DNA of 23,744 bases from DATCJY01 sp036562565 (GTDB lineage Bacteria; Bacteroidota; Bacteroidia; Flavobacteriales_D; Sanyastnellaceae). Shown here piece after piece: positions 15,050-23,403 of the stretch. The stretch covers positions 1 through 23,744 of the forward strand of contig DATCJY010000049.1 of assembly GCA_036562565.1 (NCBI GenBank), given 5' to 3'. A program made the position numbers and the translations under genes. The notes beneath the pieces are model-generated. The model had not been told where the DNA came from, did no database searches, and worked only from the letters and a program-made list of their open reading frames with translations. The first letter of the stretch is position 1, and every line of letters begins with the position of its first letter.

Positions 15050-16328
15050 TTCCGTTTTTCTTTAGTAATTCAAGGCCTATATTACACGAGAGGCAACGCT
15101 TTTTATTGCAGTACTCATTGTATAACCACAACAAGCTTTGACTCTCTGCCGCGTTCGAACATCTGACTCCAACCTTAGACCAGTTGGTAATCACATGATT
15201 GTCTTCGGCCGAACAAAAGTCTAAAATTTTCAGGGCGCGGTCAACATATTTTTCTTCATCATGGTATTGCCCGTATGTAAAGAGGACGGGCACAACGGAA
15301 TTGACAAGCATGTTCTCTACCGATTGGCTTCCCAACTTGAGAGAGATTCTTTCCGCTCCCGTCACATCAAATCGGTAATGCATTTGCCAATAAGGATGTG
15401 CTTCCACAAAGAAAAGTTCTTTCAAATCTTCCGGACGCTCCAATTCCAGCAAAGTTGAGAACAAATGCTCCGATTTGCAGATGAGGTCAGCGAACTGTGC
15501 AATGCGAATAGCAGGAAAATTTGATGGTCGCAGTCGCGCCATTTTCCAAATGGAGGAATGAATAGGTGTGAGTTGATACTTCTGCCGTAAGAAAGCATAC
15601 TCTTCCTTGAGTCCATTTGGATATTCATCTTCAAAATTTTGTTCGAGAAAACCGGCCTGCCCAAAAAGCAACGCTTCCACCTGAAAAGGATCGCTACGGT
15701 GCTTGGTTAACAACTTTTGAGGAAGGCTTTCCGCGAGCATCTCCATGCCTTCTGCATTGATCTTAAAACCGAAATTTCTCGCCACCACTCGATAGCATGT
15801 CTCCTGCCAATCGGCACCGGTTTCATTCAAGATTTGCAAGACCCGTTTTGCCTTTTGTTCCAAACGTTCAATGGTCAACCGATCTTTCCAAGCAATCCAG
15901 CTCAATTGGCTCACTTGCGAGAGCTGACGCTCACATGGTATCCATGTCTTCGCATCCAACCACCGTGTATAAAGCTCCCATTGACCTAGTGGGAAACAAT
16001 CTTTCAAAACAAATACAGGCAAATCTCCCGGTTGATGTAGATAAATATCCGCATCATGCTCATAGACCACGTGAAGAATGACATTGCGGTATTGTTCATT
16101 ATCCGAATGGCCATGTCGATTCCAGTCCGATGATTTTATATGGACCTCCACATGCCCGCTCCAAGTCTCCTCACCAATCTTGATGCGAGCGTTGAGAAAA
16201 TCCGGCCCGGCATTGAAATTATGCTGCCCGCAGCTGTAAACCATCAATGACTGACCGTCTACAGTCTTCAAGTCTGTAGTATTAAATAGGCGCAGCTTCC
16301 AGATATATTGAAGAAAATCTTCGGTCAT
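15042..16328 (-). CDS. DUF2851 family protein
   Basis: Cytoplasmic-looking protein of unknown function, a family seen mostly in Bacteroidota. From the ATG at 16328 it is 428 aa and begins MTEDFLQYIWK, the start I recognise for the family. The frame is open to 16433, and another ATG lies at 16334. Visible features include HNFNAGPDFLNARI (about 36-49), GHVEVHIKSSDWNRHGH (about 58-74) and a C-terminal cysteine-containing part with WLYNEYCNKKRCLSCNIG. The conserved N-terminal acidic/histidine pattern hints at a nuclease-like fold, but that is a guess. TAGATTTG (16340-16347, minus strand) matches a -7 box but has no -33 partner. The gene is divergent from the TonB receptor and coupled to the PspC gene downstream. 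Confidence 0.85.
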   Translation of the reverse strand: MTEDFLQYIWKLRLFNTTDLKTVDGQSLMVYSCGQHNFNAGPDFLNARIKIGEETWSGHVEVHIKSSDWNRHGHSDNEQYRNVILHVVYEHDADIYLHQPGDLPVFVLKDCFPLGQWELYTRWLDAKTWIPCERQLSQVSQLSWIAWKDRLTIERLEQKAKRVLQILNETGADWQETCYRVVARNFGFKINAEGMEMLAESLPQKLLTKHRSDPFQVEALLFGQAGFLEQNFEDEYPNGLKEEYAFLRQKYQLTPIHSSIWKMARLRPSNFPAIRIAQFADLICKSEHLFSTLLELERPEDLKELFFVEAHPYWQMHYRFDVTGAERISLKLGSQSVENMLVNSVVPVLFTYGQYHDEEKYVDRALKILDFCSAEDNHVITNWSKVGVRCSNAAESQSLLWLYNEYCNKKRCLSCNIGLELLKKNGNE

Positions 16329-16468
16329 AGTCATTGCAGCAAATCTATCGATAAAGAGCCGGCATTCGTTTTGCGTAAAATTGGTGCCAGCACTAAATAA
16401 CTTGATGTTATCGAAAATTGTTGAGAATGTCAATTTTGTAGTGACCTATAAAATAATCCTCGTCCTTT

Positions 16469-16498
16469 CTTGTTAAACAGCGCCCACCATTACTTTTG
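16469..16498 (+). promoter_or_regulatory. Promoter of the TonB-dependent receptor gene
   Basis: CTTG (16469-16472), 18 bases, TACTTTTG (16491-16498): an exact -7 box and 3 of 4 in the -33 box. The -7 box ends only seven bases before the ATG, so the transcript would have almost no leader. Confidence 0.6.
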
Positions 16499-16505
16499 AG
16501 CGCTT

Positions 16506-19088
16506 ATGTTTTTACGGTTAGTAGTAATTCTTTTCCTTTTATCCCCCTTGGTGGGCATATCACAAACGGCTACCCTCCGTGGTGTTATCACCAATCCCGA
16601 TGGTGTAGCCATAGAAGGGCTCATTGTTACGGAAAAAGATAATCCGACCAACGGTGCTGCAACAAACTCCGTTGGCCGTTTTACACTTGTCATTCCCAGC
16701 GGAAAAGATGTGGTCCTCATCTTTAAAGGAATAGGATCAGACCCTGTGGAACGAAGCATACGCCTCAACAACAATGAAGTACGCGAGGTGCATTTCCATT
16801 ATGACAACACCGTTAGCACCAGCATTGTTGAGGTTTATGGCGACCGCACAAGTGGTATGCGCAACATCGAAACAAAGTTGCCAACCAAACTGCCGACCAT
16901 CAACCCCGGTATTGAATCCTTCCTGATTCAGCAACCGGTAAACTTTGCTTCCGAATTGAGCAGCAGCTACAGTGTGCGAGGCGGAAGCTTTGATGAAAAC
17001 CTCATTTATGTAAACGACATTCAAGTGTATCGCCCATTCCTGGTGAGAGCAGGAGAGCAAGAAGGTTTGAGCTTCCCCAACCCTGATATGGTAGGAGATA
17101 TCAAGTTTAGCGCGGGAGGATTCCAGGCCAAGTATGGCGATAAGATGAGTAGCGTATTGGACATCAAGTATGCCAAACCGGATACACTGGAAGGCTCCAT
17201 CACCCTCGGTTTACTTGGAGGCTCCTTACAACTCGGAGGAGCTTCGAAGAACAAAAAATTCACGCACAACTCCGGATTCAGATACAAAGACAATTCATAC
17301 ATATTCAACACCTTGGATGTAAAAGGTGATTACCATCCACGCTACTACGATTTACAAACTTATCTCACCTTTTCGCCCAAAGAGTATGGCCCACTTGAGT
17401 TCAGCTTCTTAGGAAATTATCAAAACAACCGCTATCAATTCACTCCATCGTCCAGACAAACAGACATGGGTAGCATCAATGAAGCTCTGCGCCTTTCTGT
17501 CTATTTCGATGGTCAGGAAATCACCAAGTTCCAAACCTTCTTTGGAGCCTTCCAAACCCGTTACAATCCCTCGCCTTCATCGCAACTCAACTTTACTGTA
17601 AGCGCTTTCAACACATATGAAACAGAAGAGTTCGATATTCAAGGAGCTTATCGCTTGGATGAATTGGAGCGCGACCTTGGCAGTGACAACTTTGGTGAAG
17701 TATTGCGCAACCGCGGAATTGGAGGTTATCTCGACCATGCGCGCAACAGCCTAGATGCAACGGTATTGAGCTTCTCGCACAAAGGTTTTGTCAATCATGA
17801 AGGCAAACGCAATACGTTGTCATGGGGAGTAGATTTTCAAAATGAGCACATCTATGACAAACTTAGCGAATGGTCGCTGATGGACAGTGCAGGCTATGCC
17901 TCACCTCGCCCACCGGACGACATTCACAACGATTCCATTCCACCATCACAACGCCCAAATCAAGGAATCTTCGTTCATGACCGTATCAAGGCTGTGAATG
18001 ACATCCGTTCCAACAGAATAACCGGATTTGTTCAGAACGAAAAGACATGGGCATTTCGCAATGAATCGGAATTGACATTGAACGTTGGTGTCCGTGCAAA
18101 TTATTGGACATTCAACGAGCAGCTCGTGGCAGGACCGCGTATCACTGCGGCTTACATTCCATATTGGAAAGTTGGCAGGCTCAATAAAGAAACCGGCAAA
18201 ATCGACTCGGTGAAGAAAGACATTGTATTGCGTGCAGCTTTCGGTTATTACTATCAGCCACCGTTCTATCGTGAGATGCGAGGTTTTGATGGGGTTGTAA
18301 ATCCGGAAATCCGGGCACAAAAAAGCATTCACTACATCCTCGGAGCCGATTATGTATTTCATGCATGGGACCGACCATTCAAGCTCACTACCGAATTGTA
18401 CTACAAACAACTCCTTGACCTCATTCCTTACGAAATTGAGAACGTGCGTCTGCGTTATTTTGCTTCCAACAACTCCAAGGGATATGCAGCCGGTGCTGAT
18501 GTCATGCTCAACGGTGAATTCATCAAAGGTGTGCAATCATGGGTACGTGCATCGCTCCTTAAAACCATGGAAGACTTGGTAGATGATTTCTACTACCTCT
18601 ACCTCAATTCGGATGGAGATACCATTTACCGTGGCTTTACCATCAACGATGTTGCAACAGACAGCATTTTGGTAACCCCCGGATATATTCCACGTCCCAA
18701 CGACCAGCGCTTCAGTTTCAGCTTGCTGTTCCAAGATGAAATGCCACGAAAACCCTGGTACAAAGTGCTTATCACGTTCTACTTTGCAACTGGTTTGCCA
18801 TACGGTCCCCCCAACCATGAACGCTATCTTGACGTGAGTAGGACTCGCAGCTATTTGCGTACTGATATTGGATTCAGTCGTGACCTGATACTTGCTAAAA
18901 ACGAAGGCAAGAACTGGTTCAATCGCACATTCAAGCAAGGAACCATAGCTCTTGAAGTATTCAATTTGCTTGGCACCAACAACATCATCAACCACCAATG
19001 GATTGAAGATGTGCACAACCGTTTGTATGCGGTGCCTACTTATCTCACAGGAAGAAGAATCAATGTGCGCTTTGCCCTGAAGTTTTAG
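16506..19088 (+). CDS. TonB-dependent outer membrane receptor
   Basis: Outer-membrane beta-barrel that takes up a ligand using energy from TonB-ExbBD. It is 860 aa. A signal peptide (1-20, ending VGISQ) is followed by a CarboxypepD-reg-like beta-sandwich (about 21-105, with GVITNPDGVAIEGLIV), a plug domain (about 120-225, containing SYSVRGGSFDENLIYVND and GGFQAKYGDKMSSV), then a long barrel ending in the aromatic residue of RFALKF, as outer-membrane assembly requires. There is no SusD partner, so it is not a typical glycan-uptake SusC. The FecC/FecE importer is 8 kb away and need not be linked. The ligand is unknown. No terminator is seen after it; the next gene starts 64 bases on. Confidence 0.92.
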   Translation: MFLRLVVILFLLSPLVGISQTATLRGVITNPDGVAIEGLIVTEKDNPTNGAATNSVGRFTLVIPSGKDVVLIFKGIGSDPVERSIRLNNNEVREVHFHYDNTVSTSIVEVYGDRTSGMRNIETKLPTKLPTINPGIESFLIQQPVNFASELSSSYSVRGGSFDENLIYVNDIQVYRPFLVRAGEQEGLSFPNPDMVGDIKFSAGGFQAKYGDKMSSVLDIKYAKPDTLEGSITLGLLGGSLQLGGASKNKKFTHNSGFRYKDNSYIFNTLDVKGDYHPRYYDLQTYLTFSPKEYGPLEFSFLGNYQNNRYQFTPSSRQTDMGSINEALRLSVYFDGQEITKFQTFFGAFQTRYNPSPSSQLNFTVSAFNTYETEEFDIQGAYRLDELERDLGSDNFGEVLRNRGIGGYLDHARNSLDATVLSFSHKGFVNHEGKRNTLSWGVDFQNEHIYDKLSEWSLMDSAGYASPRPPDDIHNDSIPPSQRPNQGIFVHDRIKAVNDIRSNRITGFVQNEKTWAFRNESELTLNVGVRANYWTFNEQLVAGPRITAAYIPYWKVGRLNKETGKIDSVKKDIVLRAAFGYYYQPPFYREMRGFDGVVNPEIRAQKSIHYILGADYVFHAWDRPFKLTTELYYKQLLDLIPYEIENVRLRYFASNNSKGYAAGADVMLNGEFIKGVQSWVRASLLKTMEDLVDDFYYLYLNSDGDTIYRGFTINDVATDSILVTPGYIPRPNDQRFSFSLLFQDEMPRKPWYKVLITFYFATGLPYGPPNHERYLDVSRTRSYLRTDIGFSRDLILAKNEGKNWFNRTFKQGTIALEVFNLLGTNNIINHQWIEDVHNRLYAVPTYLTGRRINVRFALKF

Positions 19089-19151
19089 GTCGCAAAAATC
19101 TACGGGAAATATTTTAATTTCGTTTCAAGGACTAAACCTGTGATCGAGTCC

Positions 19152-20132
19152 ATGAAACGAATCAAGAAATTGCGTTACCGCCTCAAAAGCGGATTAAATG
19201 AATGGTTTGAAATGAGCCTCCCCATTCGCATTGGTGTGAATGGCTTGCTTGTACTCATCATTGCGATGATTGCTTTCAACTTCATAAGTCCGCTACTGTT
19301 CACGGTCAAGACCGGTGAACCATCAACTCTTGATGATGAGTTATCCCAATGGTATGCAACTCATCTGAACAAAGGCAATGGCGATTCACAACGATTGGAT
19401 AATGCCTCCCTTCTTCTTGGAGAAAACACGATAACCTATTTTAAGTTTAATCCAAACACTGCAACAGATGAGGATTTCCAAAAACTTGGCTTTACCAAAA
19501 GACAAATAGCAGCCATCAGAAAATACCTGAACAAAGCCGGGAGCTACAAGACAAAACAAGACTTCTTCAAGATGTACTTCATGGATGATGAGCGAATTTC
19601 CACACTTCACTCATACGTAGATTTACCTGAAACGCTATATGAGCATAACACAAGAAGCAATGACCAATTTGCGTCATCAACTTTGCCTCCGACAGAGCAA
19701 ACTCTTGAAAAGAAAAAATTCGATTACTCGAACATCGTTGTTGAAATCAATTCTGCCGATACTACCGAGCTCAAAAAAATTCGCGGCATCGGAAGTTTCA
19801 CCGCAAAAAATATCATCCGTTTTCGAGAGAACTTAGGCGGTTTTACATCCGTGGATCAATTGGGAGAAGTATATCCTTTCACCAAAGAAAAATTGGATAG
19901 TTTGCGCCATCACTTCATTGTAGATACAGGCTTAATGAAGAAAATCAATATCAATGAAGCGGGTGTAGAGCAATTGGCACGACATCCTTATCTCACCAGC
20001 GCTCAGGCCAAATCACTGATTGCGTATCGCAATATGCACGGAGCTTTTTCCAAAGTAGAAGACATTCGCAAATCCGCACTCATCGATGAAAATACTTTTG
20101 AAAAAGTGAAGCATTATCTCCGAGTAGAGTGA
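19152..20132 (+). CDS. Membrane-anchored helix-hairpin-helix (ComEA-related) protein
   Basis: Predicted DNA-binding protein, 326 aa from the ATG at 19152; a GTG four codons upstream (19140) also opens the frame. A basic N-terminus (MKRIKKLRYRLK) precedes one membrane segment (about 26-50) and three successive ComEA-like modules: about 98-157, 197-256 and 264-323. The second has the clearest hairpin, LKKIRGIGSFTAKN (207-220). The first and third are degenerate at the GxG turn. ComEA proteins bind incoming DNA during transformation, but many Bacteroidota proteins of this build sit outside competence loci, so the function is uncertain. The apt gene follows after 32 bases. Confidence 0.85.
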   Translation: MKRIKKLRYRLKSGLNEWFEMSLPIRIGVNGLLVLIIAMIAFNFISPLLFTVKTGEPSTLDDELSQWYATHLNKGNGDSQRLDNASLLLGENTITYFKFNPNTATDEDFQKLGFTKRQIAAIRKYLNKAGSYKTKQDFFKMYFMDDERISTLHSYVDLPETLYEHNTRSNDQFASSTLPPTEQTLEKKKFDYSNIVVEINSADTTELKKIRGIGSFTAKNIIRFRENLGGFTSVDQLGEVYPFTKEKLDSLRHHFIVDTGLMKKININEAGVEQLARHPYLTSAQAKSLIAYRNMHGAFSKVEDIRKSALIDENTFEKVKHYLRVE

Positions 20133-20164
20133 TTTTTGCGCTCCACAATTTTTTCACCAAGAGC

Positions 20165-20695
20165 ATGACATTAGAAGAAGAGATCAAAGCGGCCATAATA
20201 GACGTAATCGATTTCCCTAGGCCGGGAATTATCTATAAAGACATCACCCCCATTTTCGAAAATCCGAAACTCGCACAACGCATTTTGGACGCTTTATACG
20301 ATGTATATAAAGACAAACAAATAGATGCAGTAACCGGCTTGGAAAGCCGCGGTTTTCTCTTCGGCATGCCTCTGGCTTTGCGCTTAGGAGTTCCATTTAT
20401 TCTCATCCGAAAAAAGAACAAATTGCCACGCCAAGTGTACCACATCCGTTATCAGCTTGAGTATGGCGAGTCCACCATCGAAATGCACACGGATTCCATC
20501 AAGCCGGGACAACGTGTACTCATTCATGATGATGTACTGGCGACAGGAGGAACCGCCACCGCTGCAGCAAAACTTATCGAAATGGCAGGAGGAGAAGTTG
20601 CCGGATTTTCATTTTTGACAGAGCTCAGCTTTCTCAACGGCAGGAAAGCGTTGCCCGTTCCTAATGAGCAAATCATTACATTCGCAACTTTTTAA
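20165..20695 (+). CDS. apt: Adenine phosphoribosyltransferase
   Basis: Purine salvage enzyme: adenine + PRPP to AMP + pyrophosphate. It is 176 aa, standard length. The PRPP-binding motif is VLIHDDVLATGGT (118-130). The N-terminal IIDVIDFPRPGIIYKDITP (11-29) and GLESRGFLFG (58-67) are typical of Apt. The frame continues upstream to a GTG at 20129 that overlaps the stop of the helix-hairpin-helix gene, but the ATG at 20165 gives the conserved MTLEEEIKAAI start and is preferred. GATTTTTG at 20131-20138 is one mismatch from a -7 box, without a -33 partner. The gene is likely transcribed with the gene before it. Confidence 0.95.
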   Translation: MTLEEEIKAAIIDVIDFPRPGIIYKDITPIFENPKLAQRILDALYDVYKDKQIDAVTGLESRGFLFGMPLALRLGVPFILIRKKNKLPRQVYHIRYQLEYGESTIEMHTDSIKPGQRVLIHDDVLATGGTATAAAKLIEMAGGEVAGFSFLTELSFLNGRKALPVPNEQIITFATF

Positions 20696-20812
20696 TACCA
20701 ATGCTTATGGTGTTTGTAAAGAGAAAACCAGTCTCGTTTCAAACAATTATTTTGAAGCAGTGTTCTTATAATCAAACCCATAGCACCATAACAAATACGT
20801 AATTACAAAGCA

Positions 20813-21952
20813 ATGAACTTTGAAAAATCAGAGAACCAGAAGATGATTGCGCAAATGGCGCGCGATTTTGCTGAGAAAGAAATTCGTCCTTATATGATGC
20901 AATGGGACGAAACTCAAGAGTTTCCAAGAGAAGTTTTTAGAAAGATGGGTGCCCTCGGCATGATGGGTGTTTTAGTACCAGAACAATACGGTGGTGCTGG
21001 CCTTGGCTATTTTGAATACATTTCTGTCATAGAAGAAATAGCCAAAGTATGCGGCTCCATCGGTTTAAGTGTTGCTGCTCACAACTCACTTTGCACCAAT
21101 CACATTTTGGAATTTGGTAACGAAGAACAAAAACAGAAATACTTGCCGAAACTGGCAACCGGTGAATGGATAGGCGCTTGGGGTTTGACCGAAGCCAATA
21201 CCGGTAGTGATGCGATGCGCATGAAATGCACCGCCACGCAAGATGGCGATTACTGGGTAATCAATGGGACCAAGAACTGGATTACTCACGGTATCTCAGG
21301 TGAGGTGGCTGTGGTATTGGTTCGCACCGGTGAATTGCTTGATTCCAACGGTATTACCGCATTCATCATTGAGCGCGGCACTCCAGGTTTTTCAGGTGGT
21401 AAAAAAGAAAACAAACTCGGTATGCGTGCAAGCGAAACAGCTGAATTGATTTTTGACAATTGCCGCGTACACAAGAGTCAGATTCTCGGTAAAGAAGGCG
21501 AAGGTTTCAAGCAAGCCATGAAGATTCTTGATGGTGGCCGTATCTCCATTGGCACACTCGCTTTGGGAATTGCCAAGGGGGCATTTGAAGCTTCTGTTCA
21601 ATATTCCAAACAACGCGAGCAATTCGGTCAACCGATTTCGCAATTCCAAGCGATTGCCTTCAAACTAGCCGATATGGCTACTGAAATTGAAGCCGCTGAA
21701 GCCTTGTTGTATCAAGCAGCATACTTGAAAAACAACAAACTTCCGATGACCAAAGAGTCGGCCATGGCAAAGTATTATGCATCAGAAGTGGCAGTGCGCG
21801 TGTCTACTGAAGCGGTTCAGATTTTCGGTGGTTACGGTTATACCAAAGACTTCCCTGTAGAGAAATACTACCGCGACTCCAAGCTTTGCACCATTGGAGA
21901 AGGAACCTCTGAAATTCAAAAATTGGTTATTTCAAGAGCAATTCTAAAATAA
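20813..21952 (+). CDS. Acyl-CoA dehydrogenase (short-chain / butyryl-CoA type)
   Basis: FAD enzyme that forms a trans-2,3 double bond in acyl-CoA, passing electrons to electron-transfer flavoprotein. It is 379 aa, the length of the short-chain and branched-chain group. An N-terminal helical domain (1-120) leads to the flavin-contact strand WGLTEANTGSDA (122-133 region), then a beta domain and a C-terminal helical domain. The catalytic base is expected at E363 in GEGTSEIQ, the position used by short-chain enzymes, and FGGYGYTKDFPVEKYYRD precedes it. Butyryl-CoA is the best guess; a 2-methyl branched or isobutyryl substrate would fit with the E1 gene in this window but is not shown. There is no Shine-Dalgarno, and no terminator before the rpsU promoter, whose -33 box lies two bases after this stop. 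Confidence 0.93.
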   Translation: MNFEKSENQKMIAQMARDFAEKEIRPYMMQWDETQEFPREVFRKMGALGMMGVLVPEQYGGAGLGYFEYISVIEEIAKVCGSIGLSVAAHNSLCTNHILEFGNEEQKQKYLPKLATGEWIGAWGLTEANTGSDAMRMKCTATQDGDYWVINGTKNWITHGISGEVAVVLVRTGELLDSNGITAFIIERGTPGFSGGKKENKLGMRASETAELIFDNCRVHKSQILGKEGEGFKQAMKILDGGRISIGTLALGIAKGAFEASVQYSKQREQFGQPISQFQAIAFKLADMATEIEAAEALLYQAAYLKNNKLPMTKESAMAKYYASEVAVRVSTEAVQIFGGYGYTKDFPVEKYYRDSKLCTIGEGTSEIQKLVISRAILK

Positions 21953-21954
21953 CA

Positions 21955-21985
21955 TTTGCGGTATTGAAAATCAGTTGTATATTTG
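21955..21985 (+). promoter_or_regulatory. Consensus promoter of rpsU
   Basis: TTTG (21955-21958), exactly 19 bases, TATATTTG (21978-21985): a full match to the Bacteroidota primary-sigma consensus, the strongest in the window. The start of transcription should be near 21990, giving a leader of about 30 bases. Confidence 0.85.
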
Positions 21986-22003
21986 CGACCCTAAAAAAAA
22001 TTG

Positions 22004-22011
22004 AAGGAGGT
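22004..22011 (+). promoter_or_regulatory. Strong Shine-Dalgarno sequence of rpsU
   Basis: AAGGAGGT is fully complementary to the usual anti-Shine-Dalgarno core ACCUCCUU and ends nine bases before the ATG at 22021. No other gene in the window shows a comparable site. This fits the reported behaviour of Bacteroidota, where bS21 helps hide the anti-Shine-Dalgarno and rpsU keeps a strong site as a feedback device. Confidence 0.85.
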
Positions 22012-22020
22012 ATATAAATT

Positions 22021-22212
22021 ATGTTGATTATTCCGGTAAAAGAAGGCGAAAGCATTGACAGAGCGCTTAAAAAATTCAAGAAGAAATTCGAAAGAACTGG
22101 CGTAGTAAAAGAATTGCGCAACCGTCAGGCTTACACCAAAAAAAGCGTTTTAAGACGTGCGGAAATCAAAAAAGCAGCATACGTTGCTAGTTTGAGAAGA
22201 GAAGAAATCTAA
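22021..22212 (+). CDS. rpsU: 30S ribosomal protein bS21
   Basis: Small basic ribosomal protein, 63 aa, bound near the 3' end of 16S rRNA on the 30S platform. The sequence is typical: MLIIPVKEGESIDRALKKFK at the start and a strongly basic helical remainder (KKSVLRRAEIKKAAY). It has its own consensus promoter and terminator, so it is a single-gene unit. In Bacteroidota bS21 takes part in sequestering the anti-Shine-Dalgarno, and the isolated strong Shine-Dalgarno in front of this gene suggests that ribosomes lacking bS21 translate it preferentially. That link is from published work on related bacteria; here only the sequence site is seen. Confidence 0.97.
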   Translation: MLIIPVKEGESIDRALKKFKKKFERTGVVKELRNRQAYTKKSVLRRAEIKKAAYVASLRREEI

Positions 22213-22233
22213 TTCTATTAGAGTTACCATATT

Positions 22234-22274
22234 AAAGCAGGGCTTGTAAAACTCGTTTTTACACCCTGCTTTTT
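22234..22274 (+). terminator. Rho-independent terminator of rpsU
   Basis: Outer stem AAGCAGGG (22235-22242) with CCCTGCTT (22264-22271) and inner stem GTAAAA with TTTTAC (22257-22262), followed by a T-run. Confidence 0.88.
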
Positions 22275-22387
22275 GTTTTTGTATAGTCCACCTCCTACGA
22301 CTTCCATTCTATAGCCAAACCTCCACGCTACTTCCCCCATAATTTCTCTCTTCACCCATTCAATTGATTAGCCGATTACGAACCAAG

Positions 22388-22417
22388 CTTGGATACTTAG
22401 TTTAAAAGAAACATTTG
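22388..22417 (+). promoter_or_regulatory. Promoter of xerC-hpf
   Basis: CTTG (22388-22391), 18 bases, AACATTTG (22410-22417): one mismatch in each box. It lies about 60 bases before the xerC ATG and after the rpsU terminator. Confidence 0.45.
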
Positions 22418-22480
22418 CCTGTTCACAATATCCACGCCCACCATGGGGTTTAGAAGGGAAAGAAATGCATTTTCCTGTCC

Positions 22481-23377
22481 ATGGAGTTCAATCATTTTTA
22501 TACCTACCTCATAACTGAGAAGCGCTGCTCTCCCCATACCGTGGAGTCCTATAAAAATGACCTCCAACAATTTGAACAATTCTGTCAGCACGAGTTTGAA
22601 GTATGCGATAGTGCCGATGTAACACAGAGCATGGTGCGCTCATGGCTCGCAACCCTTATGGGTGAAAACTATGCGATTGCTTCGGTCCACCGCAAACTAT
22701 CAGCAGTAAATGCTTATTACCGCTTTCTGCAAAAAATTGGAGAGCAAGAAAACAATCCTGCACGCAACATCAGCAAGCCCAAGCTTCCGAAACGACTTCC
22801 CAGTTTTATTGACGAGCGCGGTGCAAGCAATCTATACGATACGGCACTCTATACCGAAAGTGCACCTACGCCATTTGCTGCCCAACGTGACAAAGTAATC
22901 ATGACCCTGCTCTATGAAACCGGAATGAGGCGTGCAGAACTCATCGGGCTCCGGGACCAAGATGTGGACCGTTACCTCCAGCAAATAAAAGTTACGGGAA
23001 AAAGAAACAAGATGCGGTACATCCCCGTTGGAAAGGACATGTTGGAAGAAATCGGGAAATACATCATGCTTCGGGATGCCGAGTTTGACGCACCGTTTGA
23101 GGCGCTGCTTGTTAACGACAAGGGCAAAAAAATCTCGAAATCATTTGTTTATTCCAAAGTTAACTTCTACCTTTCGCAGACATCCACCCTCCAAAAGAAG
23201 AGTCCGCATGTACTGAGGCACACGTTTGCCACACACATGCTAAACCACGGAGCGGAGCTGAATGTGATAAAAGAGATCTTGGGACATAGCTCTCTGGCCG
23301 CTACCCAAGTCTACACCCACAACAACATTGAGAAATTAAAGAGCATCCATCAAAAGATGCACCCGCGAAATAATTAA
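22481..23377 (+). CDS. xerC: Tyrosine recombinase XerC/XerD
   Basis: Site-specific recombinase, probably resolving chromosome dimers at dif. It is 298 aa, the usual Xer length. The N-terminal SAM-like core-binding domain (1-90) is followed by the catalytic domain with the complete set of residues: R150 (TGMRRAEL), K174 (TGKRNKMRY), H243 and R246 (PHVLRHTF), H269 (LGHSSLAATQ) and the nucleophile Y278 (VYTH). Whether it is XerC, XerD or a single-recombinase type cannot be decided from the sequence alone, but the position between rpsU and hpf is the usual one for the Bacteroidota gene annotated xerC. No integrated element or att-like repeats surround it, so it is a housekeeping gene rather than a mobile integrase. 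The ATG at 22481 gives the expected start. Confidence 0.93.
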   Translation: MEFNHFYTYLITEKRCSPHTVESYKNDLQQFEQFCQHEFEVCDSADVTQSMVRSWLATLMGENYAIASVHRKLSAVNAYYRFLQKIGEQENNPARNISKPKLPKRLPSFIDERGASNLYDTALYTESAPTPFAAQRDKVIMTLLYETGMRRAELIGLRDQDVDRYLQQIKVTGKRNKMRYIPVGKDMLEEIGKYIMLRDAEFDAPFEALLVNDKGKKISKSFVYSKVNFYLSQTSTLQKKSPHVLRHTFATHMLNHGAELNVIKEILGHSSLAATQVYTHNNIEKLKSIHQKMHPRNN

Positions 23378-23403
23378 TGTTTAACTCTAAAAAAAATTTC
23401 GTT

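Noticed and set aside
16506..19088. SusC-type glycan importer
   Set aside because: No SusD gene follows and no carbohydrate enzymes are nearby.
20093..20100. TACTTTTG as a promoter for apt
   Set aside because: It lies inside the preceding gene with no -33 box; about ten such -7 matches are expected by chance over both strands.
20701..20802. 33-codon frame between apt and acyl-CoA dehydrogenase
   Set aside because: Too short, no ribosome-binding site or terminator, no recognisable motif.
22443..22480. Small frame starting at the ATG before xerC
   Set aside because: Only about 23 codons, overlapping the xerC start in another frame.
22481..23377. Mobile-element integrase
   Set aside because: The length, complete Xer residues, housekeeping neighbours and absence of flanking repeats indicate a chromosomal Xer recombinase.
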